A stretch of DNA of 13,687 bases from Dehalococcoidales bacterium (GCA_028718465.1 JAQULX010000033.1:1-13687); one strand, 5' to 3'. Shown: positions 1 through 7,099, counted from the stretch's first letter. Numbers and translations are program-made. Notes: a model not told the origin generated them from the letters alone.

Positions 1-626
1 TTGAATGTAGCCTCGTTGTCTCTCTGCGTCAGGCTGGCTTCGGAAGCAGTGTACCCGGGGGCGATGGCATTGACATTGATGCCGGACCCTCCCAAGGCGC
101 GGGCCAGGGCCTGGGTCAGGGTATATACCGCTCCTTTGCTGCAAGCATAGGGCAAGAAGACCTGGGCGGCCGGCACCCGGGCTACATTAGAGGCGATATT
201 GATAATCTTGCCGCTCTTCTGTTTTACCATCAGCGGCACAACTGCTTTACAGCACAGCCAGGAGCCCTTGACGTTGACCGAGAAAATCCGGTCCCAGTCT
301 TCCGGCTTCCACTGGTCCCAGGGGGTGATATTGAGACCATACCAGATAGCGGCGTTGTTGACCAGGATATCGGCTTTACCGTATAGCTGGACCACTTTTT
401 CCGCCATAGCCTGTGTGGCTTTCTCATCGGATACATCAGTCAGAATTGCCGCAGCTTCTCCGCCTTTGGCTTTAATTTCTTTGACGGTTTCTTCTGCTCT
501 TTCCAGACTGATATCAGGGATAAATATCCTGGCCCCTTCCTCCGCAAACCGCAAAGCGAAAGCCTTACCGATGCCACGACCAGCTCCAGTAATGATGGCA
601 ACCTTGTCTTTTAATACCGGCGACAT
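1..626 (-). CDS. SDR-family NAD(P)-dependent dehydrogenase, 3' end cut by window edge
   Basis: Classical short-chain dehydrogenase/reductase, probably a cytosolic oxidoreductase acting on a hydroxy- or keto-substrate. I translated 208 residues from the ATG at 626-624, which has a strong AAGGAGG site about 7 nt upstream. The visible motifs are the dinucleotide-binding TGAGRGIG (residues 13-20), an Asp at the end of beta-2 (D38, which favours NAD over NADP), the NNA motif (90-92), a Ser at 146 and the catalytic YxxxK (Y160, K164). Classical SDRs are about 250 residues, so roughly 40-50 C-terminal residues lie outside the window. The substrate cannot be told: 3-oxoacyl-ACP reductase (FabG-like) and acyl-CoA or sugar dehydrogenases share these motifs. 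The gene lies downstream of the MFS carrier on the same strand with a 113-bp gap that has its own possible promoter. Confidence 0.9.
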   Translation of the reverse strand, partial: MSPVLKDKVAIITGAGRGIGKAFALRFAEEGARIFIPDISLERAEETVKEIKAKGGEAAAILTDVSDEKATQAMAEKVVQLYGKADILVNNAAIWYGLNITPWDQWKPEDWDRIFSVNVKGSWLCCKAVVPLMVKQKSGKIINIASNVARVPAAQVFLPYACSKGAVYTLTQALARALGGSGINVNAIAPGYTASEASLTQRDNEATF

Positions 627-677
627 GTCTCCCTCCTTAATCACTTTTCACTTTGGGCAAATCCCTGTTAGATTACC

Positions 678-686
678 AGTATAACA
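678..686 (-). promoter_or_regulatory. Possible extended -10 promoter for the SDR gene
   Basis: On the minus strand this reads TGTTATACT, an extended -10 (TGN plus TATACT, 5 of 6 to TATAAT), about 50 nt upstream of the SDR start. No good -35 is present at 16-18 nt, which extended -10 promoters can tolerate. It suggests the SDR can be transcribed separately from the carrier gene upstream. This is motif evidence only. Confidence 0.3.
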
Positions 687-739
687 TAATCATACCCGAA
701 TTTTATGCAAACCTGGCAACACGTCGACGTTTCGGTATT

Positions 740-1984
740 CTATTTTCTTCCCTGACGGGGCCGGGGCGACAAAAACAAAGATAATATTACAGCAATAACC
801 GATAGTCCGATTATTAAGAGAAAAGCTATTCTGTATTGCCCGGTCACATCAAAGATATAACCTGATAGAATAGGACTGAGCGTTCCTCCCAATAAAGCAA
901 CAAACATGATAGCTCCGACCAGGACGCCGTGTGATCCCAGCCCGAACAGATCTGCTACCATAAGCGATCGCAGTGAGCCAACTCCACCCCAGGCGAATCC
1001 AAAAATAATAGCAAACAAGCATAATAACCAGAACACGTCGGATATTAACAGTAATATCGAACCAACTACCATGATTGCCAGGCCCAATACCAGAGATTTC
1101 CGACCGCCAATCCTGTCATTGACGCCCCCCAGGACAAAGCTGCCCGCGACATTAGCACCGTTGGAGATTGTTAAAATTGAAGCCGCCAGGATTGCCGAGA
1201 TATCCAGATCGGTAGCATGTGGAACGATATGGACCTGGACCACTGATAAGGAAAAGTGGAAGCAAAAATAGATAAAGGCCAGGCACCAGAACGGCCAACT
1301 GCCGAGGATTTCCTTAAGGCTTTTACTTTTAACCGGGATCTGACTTTCGGATTTGGGTTCTTTCTGTTTCGGGAGCAGCCTTTCCTTGCCGGCGCGAAAC
1401 ATGAAAAAAGCGGCCACACCAATGATTACCAGACAGAGTCCTCCGATGGCAGCAAAAGAAATTTGCCAGCTATAGCTCTCAATGAGCCAGGTGGCCAAAT
1501 AGGGAGAGAAGACTGAACTGAAAGCTGCCCCCGATAAAGCGATGCCGGTCATGCGGCCGCGTTGTCTGCTGAACCATCTGGTCACTATCGAACTGGCCGG
1601 AACGATATTCGCCAGTCCTAAGCCTATCAGGATGCCGTAATAAAGATAAAGCTGCCACAGACTGTCCATTTGTGAGAGTAAAAGATAGGATGCCCCTGAC
1701 ATAATTCCGCAAATAGTGATCAATATTCGCGGACTGAACCGGTCGCTCAACTTGCCGGCAGCAACACCTGCCAGACCGCTAACAATGACGGATATAGAAA
1801 AGGCGCCTGAAGTTTCTGCCCGCGTCCAGCCAAAATCGGCTGAAACCGGCTTGAAGAATACGCCGAAACTGGTGACCACAAGACCTACATTTAGGGTAGA
1901 AAGAAAGATACCGATAACCAGGTTGTATCTCTTGGCTAACAGACTTTCCCGTTCCGCAGGAGAAATGGAATTCTCAGTATTCAC
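740..1984 (-). CDS. MFS transporter, OFA (oxalate/formate antiporter-like) family
   Basis: An inner-membrane carrier of 414 residues with about twelve hydrophobic segments in a 6+6 arrangement, split by a charged cytoplasmic loop at about 200-225. The MFS loop motif occurs twice: GKLSDRFSPR at 77-86 between helices 2 and 3, and GGVNDRIGGRK at about 286-296 between helices 8 and 9. The opening helix region and the 'FGWTRAETSGAFS' stretch (51-63) resemble OFA/monocarboxylate carriers, so a small carboxylate is the best guess for the substrate; this is inference. The start is GTG at 1984-1982. An in-frame stop lies about 30 nt upstream, so it cannot extend much further. The only purine-rich element (AGGA) is about 14 nt away, and the promoter would place +1 at the GTG itself. 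It is divergent from the thiolase. Confidence 0.88.
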   Translation of the reverse strand: MNTENSISPAERESLLAKRYNLVIGIFLSTLNVGLVVTSFGVFFKPVSADFGWTRAETSGAFSISVIVSGLAGVAAGKLSDRFSPRILITICGIMSGASYLLLSQMDSLWQLYLYYGILIGLGLANIVPASSIVTRWFSRQRGRMTGIALSGAAFSSVFSPYLATWLIESYSWQISFAAIGGLCLVIIGVAAFFMFRAGKERLLPKQKEPKSESQIPVKSKSLKEILGSWPFWCLAFIYFCFHFSLSVVQVHIVPHATDLDISAILAASILTISNGANVAGSFVLGGVNDRIGGRKSLVLGLAIMVVGSILLLISDVFWLLCLFAIIFGFAWGGVGSLRSLMVADLFGLGSHGVLVGAIMFVALLGGTLSPILSGYIFDVTGQYRIAFLLIIGLSVIAVILSLFLSPRPRQGRK

Positions 1985-1992
1985 TTTAAAAG

Positions 1993-2021
1993 TATATATC
2001 CTGGAGTATACTCAAAGTCAA
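1993..2021 (-). promoter_or_regulatory. Sigma-70-like promoter of the MFS gene, giving a leaderless transcript
   Basis: On the minus strand TTGACT (2021-2016) and TATATA (1998-1993) are exactly 17 nt apart. Only 8 nt separate the -10 hexamer from the GTG start codon, so transcription would begin 1-3 nt before it. The spacer contains the perfect palindrome at 2004-2013, a natural place for a repressor. Confidence 0.5.
2004..2013. promoter_or_regulatory. Perfect 10-bp palindrome, candidate operator
   Basis: The sequence GAGTATACTC is its own reverse complement. It sits inside the 17-nt spacer of the MFS promoter, within the shared regulatory region of the carrier and thiolase genes. No regulator gene is seen in the window. 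Confidence 0.35.
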
Positions 2022-2095
2022 GAGGCTTTCGTTCCCCGGCTTGAGTTTAACCCGCTTGAACACCATATCTGTATTCAAAAGCTGTAATCATGAGG

Positions 2096-2124
2096 TTGAA
2101 TTTTCTGTTGATATATCCGATAAT
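2096..2124 (+). promoter_or_regulatory. Possible sigma-70-like promoter for the thiolase
   Basis: TTGAAT (2096-2101) and GATAAT (2119-2124) are 17 nt apart, matching consensus at 4 and 5 of 6 positions. The start site would be near 2131, leaving a leader of about 120 nt before the thiolase ATG. The surrounding DNA is AT-rich, so chance matches are possible. Confidence 0.35.
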
Positions 2125-2176
2125 TATCACATTAAGACTATCTTAGTATTGGAATAATTTTTCGACAGATTTTGGA

Positions 2177-2249
2177 CTACTCTGGTCTCCCGGTAAAGGG
2201 AATATCAGCCTGGTAACTGAGAATACCGGAGTGGTTGGGAAGGGGGAGG
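2177..2249 (+). promoter_or_regulatory. Structured 5' leader of the thiolase mRNA with possible anti-Shine-Dalgarno
   Basis: An outer 10-bp helix pairs 2177-2186 with 2225-2234, including two G-U pairs. It encloses two small hairpins: TCCC/GGGA (2188-2191 with 2198-2201) and TCAG/CTGA (2205-2208 with 2217-2220). TCTCCC at 2186-2191 is also complementary to GGGAGG (2244-2249) of the strong ribosome binding site, with one G-U pair. The same bases could therefore form the small hairpin or mask the ribosome site. It matches no riboswitch class I know, and the helices are short enough to arise by chance. Confidence 0.25.
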
Positions 2250-2253
2250 AAAA

Positions 2254-3492
2254 ATGAACAGGATTGGAATAGTCAGCGCAGTCCGGACGCCTATCGGAAA
2301 CTTTGGCGGCAGTCTCAGAACCGTTCCTGCCTACGACCTGGCCGCACTGGTCCTGAATGAGGTTATCAAGAGGGCCGGTATTGCCCCGGAAACAGTCGAT
2401 ATGGTTGTCATGGGACAGAATTATCAGAGCGGCGAGTATGTCAACATCGCGCGAATGGGATTGCTGCTGGCCGGCTGGCCGGTAGAAATCCCCGGCATGA
2501 CTATTGACAGGCGCTGCCCCTCAGGAGCCGACGCGATTTGCCTGGGAACGATGATGATTCAGTCCGGCAATGGTGAAACTATCGTCGCCGGCGGTGTGGA
2601 AAGCATGAGCACAGTCGAATTTTATTTAAAAGGAGACATGCGCTGGTCGATGGGCGGCACGGATGATATGCCTCGCGGGCACGGCAGCCTGTCTACCTGG
2701 AGCACTCCGCTGTATGACCGGATTCTTCGCGCCAGGAGCATGTCCCAGCCGATCAGCCGTTTTGGGATCGTTACCAATATGATGGTCTGGGCGGAAGCTG
2801 CTGCCAGAGAGTATAAGCTGAGCCGCGAGGAAGTGGATAAATGGGCGCTGAGAAGCCATCTGCGAGCTATTGCGGCAACTATGGAAGGCCGGTTTACCCG
2901 GGAAATAGTCCCGGTGCCCGTGCCGCAACCTAAAGGCCCGCCCGTAATATTTAAAAATGACGAGCATCCGCGTTCCGATTCCACGCCTGAAATCCTGGCC
3001 AGGCTGAAGCCACTGATGGACGGCATCTGCACGGCAGCCAATTCTTCCAGTGAAAATGACGGCGCAGCGGCAGTGGTGCTTATGCCGGAAGGAAAAATTC
3101 AAAGCCTGGGATTAAAACCCCTGGCTTTTGTGAAAGCTTTCGCCTTTATGGGGACTGATCCTTGCCTGGCCTATAAAGTTACTCCTTCAGCGGTCAGGGC
3201 AGTCTTGAACAAGACCGGTATGAAGATAGAAGATATCGACCTGATAGAAATCCATGAGGCTTTTGCGGCACAAACTCTGGCCAATTTCCGCGAGCTGGGA
3301 ATTACCGAAAAAGATTACGACCGGATAAATGTCAACGGATCCTGCGTTGCTCTGGGCCATCCTCTGGGCGCCACCGGGGCCAGGATCGTCACCACTCTGG
3401 TTTATGAAATGGAACGCCGGGATGCCCAACACGGTCTCATCGCCATCTGTGGTGGTGGGGGGATGGGTGTCGCCATGATCCTGGAAAGGTAG
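2254..3492 (+). CDS. Thiolase (acetyl-CoA acyltransferase)
   Basis: A 412-residue enzyme that joins or splits acyl-CoAs via a cysteine thioester, in beta-oxidation or acetoacetyl-CoA formation. The catalytic set is complete: nucleophile C88 in DRRCPSGAD, H369 in GHPLGATG, and C399 in CGGGGMG. The motif before the C-terminal half is HEAFAAQ instead of the NEAFA of biosynthetic thiolases. From memory, the His form occurs in FadI and the trifunctional-protein beta subunit, which favours a degradative thiolase. The ATG has a very strong site (GGGGGAGG, about 5 nt away). The gene is monocistronic: divergent from the carrier, convergent with the next gene, and with no FadJ/FadN-like partner beside it. 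It is full length for the family. Confidence 0.93.
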   Translation: MNRIGIVSAVRTPIGNFGGSLRTVPAYDLAALVLNEVIKRAGIAPETVDMVVMGQNYQSGEYVNIARMGLLLAGWPVEIPGMTIDRRCPSGADAICLGTMMIQSGNGETIVAGGVESMSTVEFYLKGDMRWSMGGTDDMPRGHGSLSTWSTPLYDRILRARSMSQPISRFGIVTNMMVWAEAAAREYKLSREEVDKWALRSHLRAIAATMEGRFTREIVPVPVPQPKGPPVIFKNDEHPRSDSTPEILARLKPLMDGICTAANSSSENDGAAAVVLMPEGKIQSLGLKPLAFVKAFAFMGTDPCLAYKVTPSAVRAVLNKTGMKIEDIDLIEIHEAFAAQTLANFRELGITEKDYDRINVNGSCVALGHPLGATGARIVTTLVYEMERRDAQHGLIAICGGGGMGVAMILER

Positions 3493-3512
3493 TTACGGAA
3501 AAATCCCGGCTT

Positions 3513-4235
3513 CTAAAGTCCACATATTCTGGTGGCTTGCCGGAGATGTTTATTCGCTAATTCCGGATTATAAGGCGCTCTTCGCGTCATGCAGGGCTCC
3601 TTTGAGCACAACTGGCAGCTTTCAAACTCAATGTCCGCATGATAGAAGATGCCGGTCCGGGAATATGCGGGTATCAGTGAATTATCTTCGGTCAGCCTGA
3701 CGCCGATCGGCTTTTCTACATTTCCCAACAAAGAGAACAGCAGTTTGCGATGGTCGGACGGCCAGGCTTGCATCTCGCCCGGGTCCAGGATGAAGATAAA
3801 GTCCAGGGCATACTTACAGCTTAAATAGTCCTGAAGGCGGCTGACGGCTGCTGTCAGGGTCATCTCTTTAATCAGCTTGAGGCAGTAAATCAGGCTATCA
3901 TCAGCACCGGAGACTTGCAGGGAGTCGAGTTCTTTCCCGCAGGTAGCAATATAAGGAAAGACCCGGTCGGCCCTGTCCAGATTGATCCGGAGAAGATGAC
4001 TAACAAACTCAGTTCCATCTATCTCAACAGAATTACCGGTCTTTCCGGTTATAAAGCTCTCCCGGTATAGGGCTCTCGGTCGGGCTACCTTGCTTGCGGT
4101 ATCAGCTAATTCCCTGACAGAGGACTCGTCCAATTTACTCCCGCCATGAAGTTCCAACCGGACCATTATTTTCGCAATGTCCAAGTTTAAGGGAATGTTG
4201 TCGATTAGTTCTACAGCTTGAGCTTTTTCAATCAT
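3513..4235 (-). CDS. Free-standing B12-dependent methionine synthase activation-domain-like protein
   Basis: About 240 residues resembling the C-terminal S-adenosylmethionine-binding activation domain of MetH, here as a separate protein. In MetH this domain binds SAM during reductive remethylation of cob(II)alamin. Supporting stretches are ATCGKELD (about 98-105), WPSDHRKLLFSLL (158-170), IGVRLTEDNSLIPAY (177-191) and a C-terminal CxxCx4C...RRAPYN cluster (C207, C210, C215). The MetH GYPACPDH motif is altered to GEMQAWPSDH, so SAM binding may differ. I chose the ATG at 4235-4233, with a GAGG about 12 nt upstream; an in-frame TTG at 4253 would add six residues. It converges on the thiolase with a 20-bp gap. 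In Wood-Ljungdahl organisms such proteins may serve MetH lacking the domain or other corrinoid methyltransferases; that role is inference. Confidence 0.75.
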   Translation of the reverse strand: MIEKAQAVELIDNIPLNLDIAKIMVRLELHGGSKLDESSVRELADTASKVARPRALYRESFITGKTGNSVEIDGTEFVSHLLRINLDRADRVFPYIATCGKELDSLQVSGADDSLIYCLKLIKEMTLTAAVSRLQDYLSCKYALDFIFILDPGEMQAWPSDHRKLLFSLLGNVEKPIGVRLTEDNSLIPAYSRTGIFYHADIEFESCQLCSKEPCMTRRAPYNPELANKHLRQATRICGL

Positions 4236-4351
4236 TCCTGCACGTTGCCTCAATTTCTGCTTTTTCTATCATTATATATGCTGGAGGTCGTCTGTTGTTA
4301 AGGGATCATGTTGCCGATTACAAGTGAGGATTTTCCCTGCTTTTAAATGGA

Positions 4352-4379
4352 ATTATTATTTTGCCAGCATAGCTGTCAA
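4352..4379 (-). promoter_or_regulatory. Sigma-70-like promoter for the activation-domain gene
   Basis: On the minus strand a perfect TTGACA (4379-4374) is followed after 16 nt by AATAAT (4357-4352, 5 of 6). This gives a leader of about 110 nt to the ATG at 4235. A second perfect TATAAT at 4276-4271 lies nearer the gene but has no good -35. Confidence 0.45.
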
Positions 4380-4401
4380 GCATTGCTGTTAGAATTATTG
4401 A

Positions 4402-4439
4402 TAAGACCGGGAGCAGGGTATTATGTCATAATAGTCTTA
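4402..4439. promoter_or_regulatory. Nested inverted repeats upstream of the MmgE/PrpD gene, candidate operator
   Basis: TATTATG-T-CATAATA (4419-4433) is a perfect palindrome with 7-bp arms around one base. Outside it, TAAGAC (4402-4407) and GTCTTA (4434-4439) form another perfect 6-bp pair, asymmetrically spaced. The palindrome overlaps the only reasonable -10 (TATTAT, 4419-4424), which has TTGATA (4398-4403) only 15 nt upstream. This arrangement fits a repressor site over a weak promoter. No regulator gene is nearby. Confidence 0.35.
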
Positions 4440-4465
4440 AAGGAATATTATTTCGAGGGTGATAG

Positions 4466-5878
4466 ATGACATTTCAGAGAGACCAGGTGTGGCAGAATCT
4501 GGAACGAATGTACCGCTCCAGTATTGCCTGTAAGTATGCCCGCTATGCTCTGGGCTTAGACTATCAAAGACTGCCGGAAGAAGTAATCCATCAGGCCAAG
4601 TGTTGTTTACTGGACGCACTGGGCTGTGCTATCGGAGGGTATATTTCTCCGGGCAGACCGATGGTGGAAGAGGCAGTCAGGGAGATCGGGGGAAAAGAAG
4701 AAGCTACGGTTATAGGATCGGGCTGGCGAACTACTGCTCTCAATGCTACCCTGGTCAATAGTTTTCTGGTCCGTTTTCTGGAATATAATGATATGGGAGG
4801 CGGCGGCCATAATAGTGATGCCATCGCTTCCATCCTGGCTGTAGCCGAGCGGGAGAAAGCCACCGGGAAGCAATTATTGACTTCTATCGTTATCTCTTAC
4901 GAACTGGGAGCTCGTTTCAGTGATGCCCAGGGCGGCCATACCTCCTATGAGGGCAAGGGTTGGACTATTGATATCCGGGGCGGAGTCACAATGCCGCCGG
5001 CCCTGGGCAAGATGATGGGGTTAACAGAAAGGCAGATAGCCAACGCTATCGGGATTTGTGCCTCGCATGCTCTGCCCCTGGGGATCCTGGATACCAATCG
5101 GGAAGAGAATACCATGAGCAAGAACCTTCGCTTCGGGTGGGTCTGTCATGACGCCATTCTGGCCTGCTTACTGGCCAGGCAGGGATTTACCGGCCCGGTC
5201 CGCATCCTGGAGGGAGAAGACGGCCTTCAGGAAGTTATCATGAAGGGGACCATGGACCTGGAGAAGGCGGTGGATTTCAGCGGCTGGAGGATACTCGACA
5301 CCCGCTACAAGAATCTGTGCGCCAATGGAACCTCTTTTGGGCATATATCGGCCACTTTATCGATCGTAAAAGAAAACGATCTCAGACCGGAAGATATTGC
5401 TTCGGTGCGGATCCGAACCGGTCTTCGCGAAAGCCGCCATACCGGGTCGCTGGTGAGAAAATATCCCCGCAACGCTGAGAATGCCAACCACAGCGCATAT
5501 TATGCCAGCGCGATTGCGATCAAAGAACGCCACTTCGGACCAGGTTCGATAGAGCCGGAAAAGCTGAACGACCCCATTGTGCTGGACCTGATTGAGAAAA
5601 TCACTGTCGAAGCAGAACCTGATCTGTCCGAACATAGTTCTCAGGGAATTTCAGAAATTGTTACCAGAGACGGGCGGCGATTTGAAAAGCGGGTGGATGT
5701 GCCCCATGGTTTTGCTGATGACCCTCTAACGGATGAAGAACTGGAAAACAAATTCAAGGACATGGCCTTAAAATATATGTCTATGGAACAGGTCAACCAA
5801 TTAATCCGGACCATCTGGAACATTGACAGGGAGAAGGACCTGAATCGATTAATGCCGTTAATGATAATAAATGCCTGA
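4466..5878 (+). CDS. MmgE/PrpD family protein
   Basis: A 470-residue member of the MmgE/PrpD superfamily, which includes 2-methylcitrate dehydratase, cis-aconitate decarboxylase and iminodisuccinate epimerase, all acting on polycarboxylates in the cytosol. The N-terminal helical domain shows the family pattern: ARYALGLDYQRLPEEV (25-40), CLLDALGCAIGG (47-58), EYNDMGGGGHNSD (106-118) for the active-site lid, and the LxxAxxREKATGKQLL helix (about 124-138). GLTERQIANAIGICAS is at 185-200. The usual KPYPCCRYTHPAID-like stretch of PrpD is replaced by YKNLCANGTSFGHISATL (281-298), so the substrate is probably not methylcitrate. Start ATG with GAGGGTGATAG upstream. No prpB or prpC is present. The CapA-like gene follows after 26 bp, suggesting an operon. 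Confidence 0.85.
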   Translation: MTFQRDQVWQNLERMYRSSIACKYARYALGLDYQRLPEEVIHQAKCCLLDALGCAIGGYISPGRPMVEEAVREIGGKEEATVIGSGWRTTALNATLVNSFLVRFLEYNDMGGGGHNSDAIASILAVAEREKATGKQLLTSIVISYELGARFSDAQGGHTSYEGKGWTIDIRGGVTMPPALGKMMGLTERQIANAIGICASHALPLGILDTNREENTMSKNLRFGWVCHDAILACLLARQGFTGPVRILEGEDGLQEVIMKGTMDLEKAVDFSGWRILDTRYKNLCANGTSFGHISATLSIVKENDLRPEDIASVRIRTGLRESRHTGSLVRKYPRNAENANHSAYYASAIAIKERHFGPGSIEPEKLNDPIVLDLIEKITVEAEPDLSEHSSQGISEIVTRDGRRFEKRVDVPHGFADDPLTDEELENKFKDMALKYMSMEQVNQLIRTIWNIDREKDLNRLMPLMIINA

Positions 5879-5904
5879 AACAGGACAGGAAAGGAGAGCG
5901 GGTT

Positions 5905-6990
5905 ATGAAAAAGGAAGCGATAGTCCTCATGGGGGTAGGCGATGTCTTGATTGACCGTGAAAAACCGGAAACGATTTTTAAACAGGTTGCTCCGCTAATC
6001 CGTTCGGCAGATATTGCCTATGCCAATTGCGAACAAGCATTATCCGATAAAGGAACCCCTAACCCGATTCAGGCAGCCCATCACGATTCACGCAACCTGG
6101 ATGCCTTTCTCTCAGCCGGATTCGACGTTATTTCTCTGGCTAACAATCATTCTCTGGATTGGGGAAGGGAAGCCTTAACTGATACTTTTGCCCGACTGAA
6201 AGCCGCTAATTTGCCTTTCGTGGGGGCAGGGAACAATATTATCGAAGCTCATCAGCCGGTTATTCTGGAACGCAAAGGAACCAAAGTCGGTTTCCTGGGA
6301 TATTCCAGTGTGCATTTACCGGGTTATGAAGCCGGTGAGGATAAACCGGGTGTAGCTCAAATCAGAGTCTGGACCGTTTATGACAAGGTTGACTATCAGC
6401 CTGCTACCCCACCTCGTGTTGTAACCATACCTCATAAAGACGATATGAATGCCATGATTGCAGATATCAGGAAATTAAAGGAACGTGTGGATGTTGTTGT
6501 TCTCTGCATGCATTGGGGATTGCATCTTGTTCCCCGCGTGATACCGGATTATTGCTTTGATATCAGCCATACGGCCATCGATGTCGGAGCGGACCTCATT
6601 CTGGGGACTCACGCGCATATCCTGAAAGGTGTGGAGATGTACAAAGGCAAGGCCATATTCTATTCCACGGGAGAATTCGCCCTGGAGTTAGGAGCTCATA
6701 TGCGAGACCACGCTCATGTCAAGGAAATGGATGAGATTCACGGGACCGCTTACCTGGACAAGCGAAAATACAGCATGATTGTCAGGGCCGTTATTGAAGA
6801 CGGCAAGATCAAACAGGTATCCTACCTGCCCTGCCATGTCAACAAGTATTTTGAACCTGAAATCAAGACCAGAAATGAACCTCTGGGACAGGACATCTAC
6901 AGCTACGTTATGGATATTTCTCAAAGCGAGCGCCTGAATTCTCAGTTTGCCTGGGATGGGGACGAAGTAGTGATTTCACAGCAAAAATAG
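5905..6990 (+). CDS. CapA-like metallophosphoesterase (PGA_cap domain), no membrane anchor
   Basis: A 361-residue calcineurin-like metal-dependent phosphoesterase of the CapA/PgsA (PGA_cap) family. Metal-site motifs are GDVLIDR (12-18), NCEQ (41-44), NNHSLDWG (80-87), MHWG (202-205) and GTHAHIL (234-240), so the active site looks complete. Classical CapA proteins begin with a membrane segment and serve poly-gamma-glutamate capsule export. This one starts directly with beta-strand 1 (KKEAIVLMGVGDV), with no signal peptide or membrane helix, and no capBC genes are nearby. It is therefore probably a cytosolic phosphatase of unknown substrate. Start ATG with an AAAGGAGAG site. It lies 26 bp after the MmgE/PrpD gene and is probably cotranscribed and functionally linked. 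Its TAG stop lies in the left arm of an inverted repeat. Confidence 0.85.
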   Translation: MKKEAIVLMGVGDVLIDREKPETIFKQVAPLIRSADIAYANCEQALSDKGTPNPIQAAHHDSRNLDAFLSAGFDVISLANNHSLDWGREALTDTFARLKAANLPFVGAGNNIIEAHQPVILERKGTKVGFLGYSSVHLPGYEAGEDKPGVAQIRVWTVYDKVDYQPATPPRVVTIPHKDDMNAMIADIRKLKERVDVVVLCMHWGLHLVPRVIPDYCFDISHTAIDVGADLILGTHAHILKGVEMYKGKAIFYSTGEFALELGAHMRDHAHVKEMDEIHGTAYLDKRKYSMIVRAVIEDGKIKQVSYLPCHVNKYFEPEIKTRNEPLGQDIYSYVMDISQSERLNSQFAWDGDEVVISQQK

Positions 6991-7049
6991 CTACTTCGAT
7001 AAGTGGATTTGGGATATTTTTGCCTCAGGCTATCTTTTTGCAAGTAGCT
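6989..7049 (+). terminator. Long-loop inverted repeat at the 3' end of the CapA-like gene, possible terminator
   Basis: AGCTACTT (6989-6996) and AAGTAGCT (7042-7049) are perfect 8-bp complements separated by 45 nt; the left arm includes part of the TAG stop. A smaller hairpin, CTACTT-CGAT-AAGTGG with one G-U pair, sits at 6991-7006. T-rich tracts lie inside the loop, but no T run follows the right arm, so this is not a textbook intrinsic terminator. Confidence 0.3.
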
Positions 7050-7060
7050 GAAACCAACGA

Positions 7061-7089
7061 TTGACAGATTTTTTAATTGGTGATATAGT
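7061..7089 (+). promoter_or_regulatory. Near-consensus sigma-70 promoter of the DAK2 gene
   Basis: A perfect TTGACA (7061-7066), a 17-nt spacer and TATAGT (7084-7089, 5 of 6) make this the best promoter in the window. Transcription should start near 7096, just before the 7100-7122 inverted repeat. It separates the DAK2 gene from the MmgE/PrpD-CapA unit. Confidence 0.65.
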
Positions 7090-7099
7090 TTTGTTCTGT

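Noticed and set aside
199..684. Plus-strand open frame of 161 codons near the left edge
   Set aside because: It is antisense to the SDR gene, which has its nucleotide-binding and YxxxK motifs and a strong ribosome site on the minus strand.
4271..4276. Perfect minus-strand TATAAT upstream of the activation-domain gene
   Set aside because: No acceptable -35 is found at 16-18 nt, only TTAACA at 19 nt, and the TTGACA-16-AATAAT pair upstream is better.
7021..7040. Small GCC-TCA-GGC hairpin followed by TTTTT as an intrinsic terminator
   Set aside because: A 3-bp stem is too short to support termination on its own.
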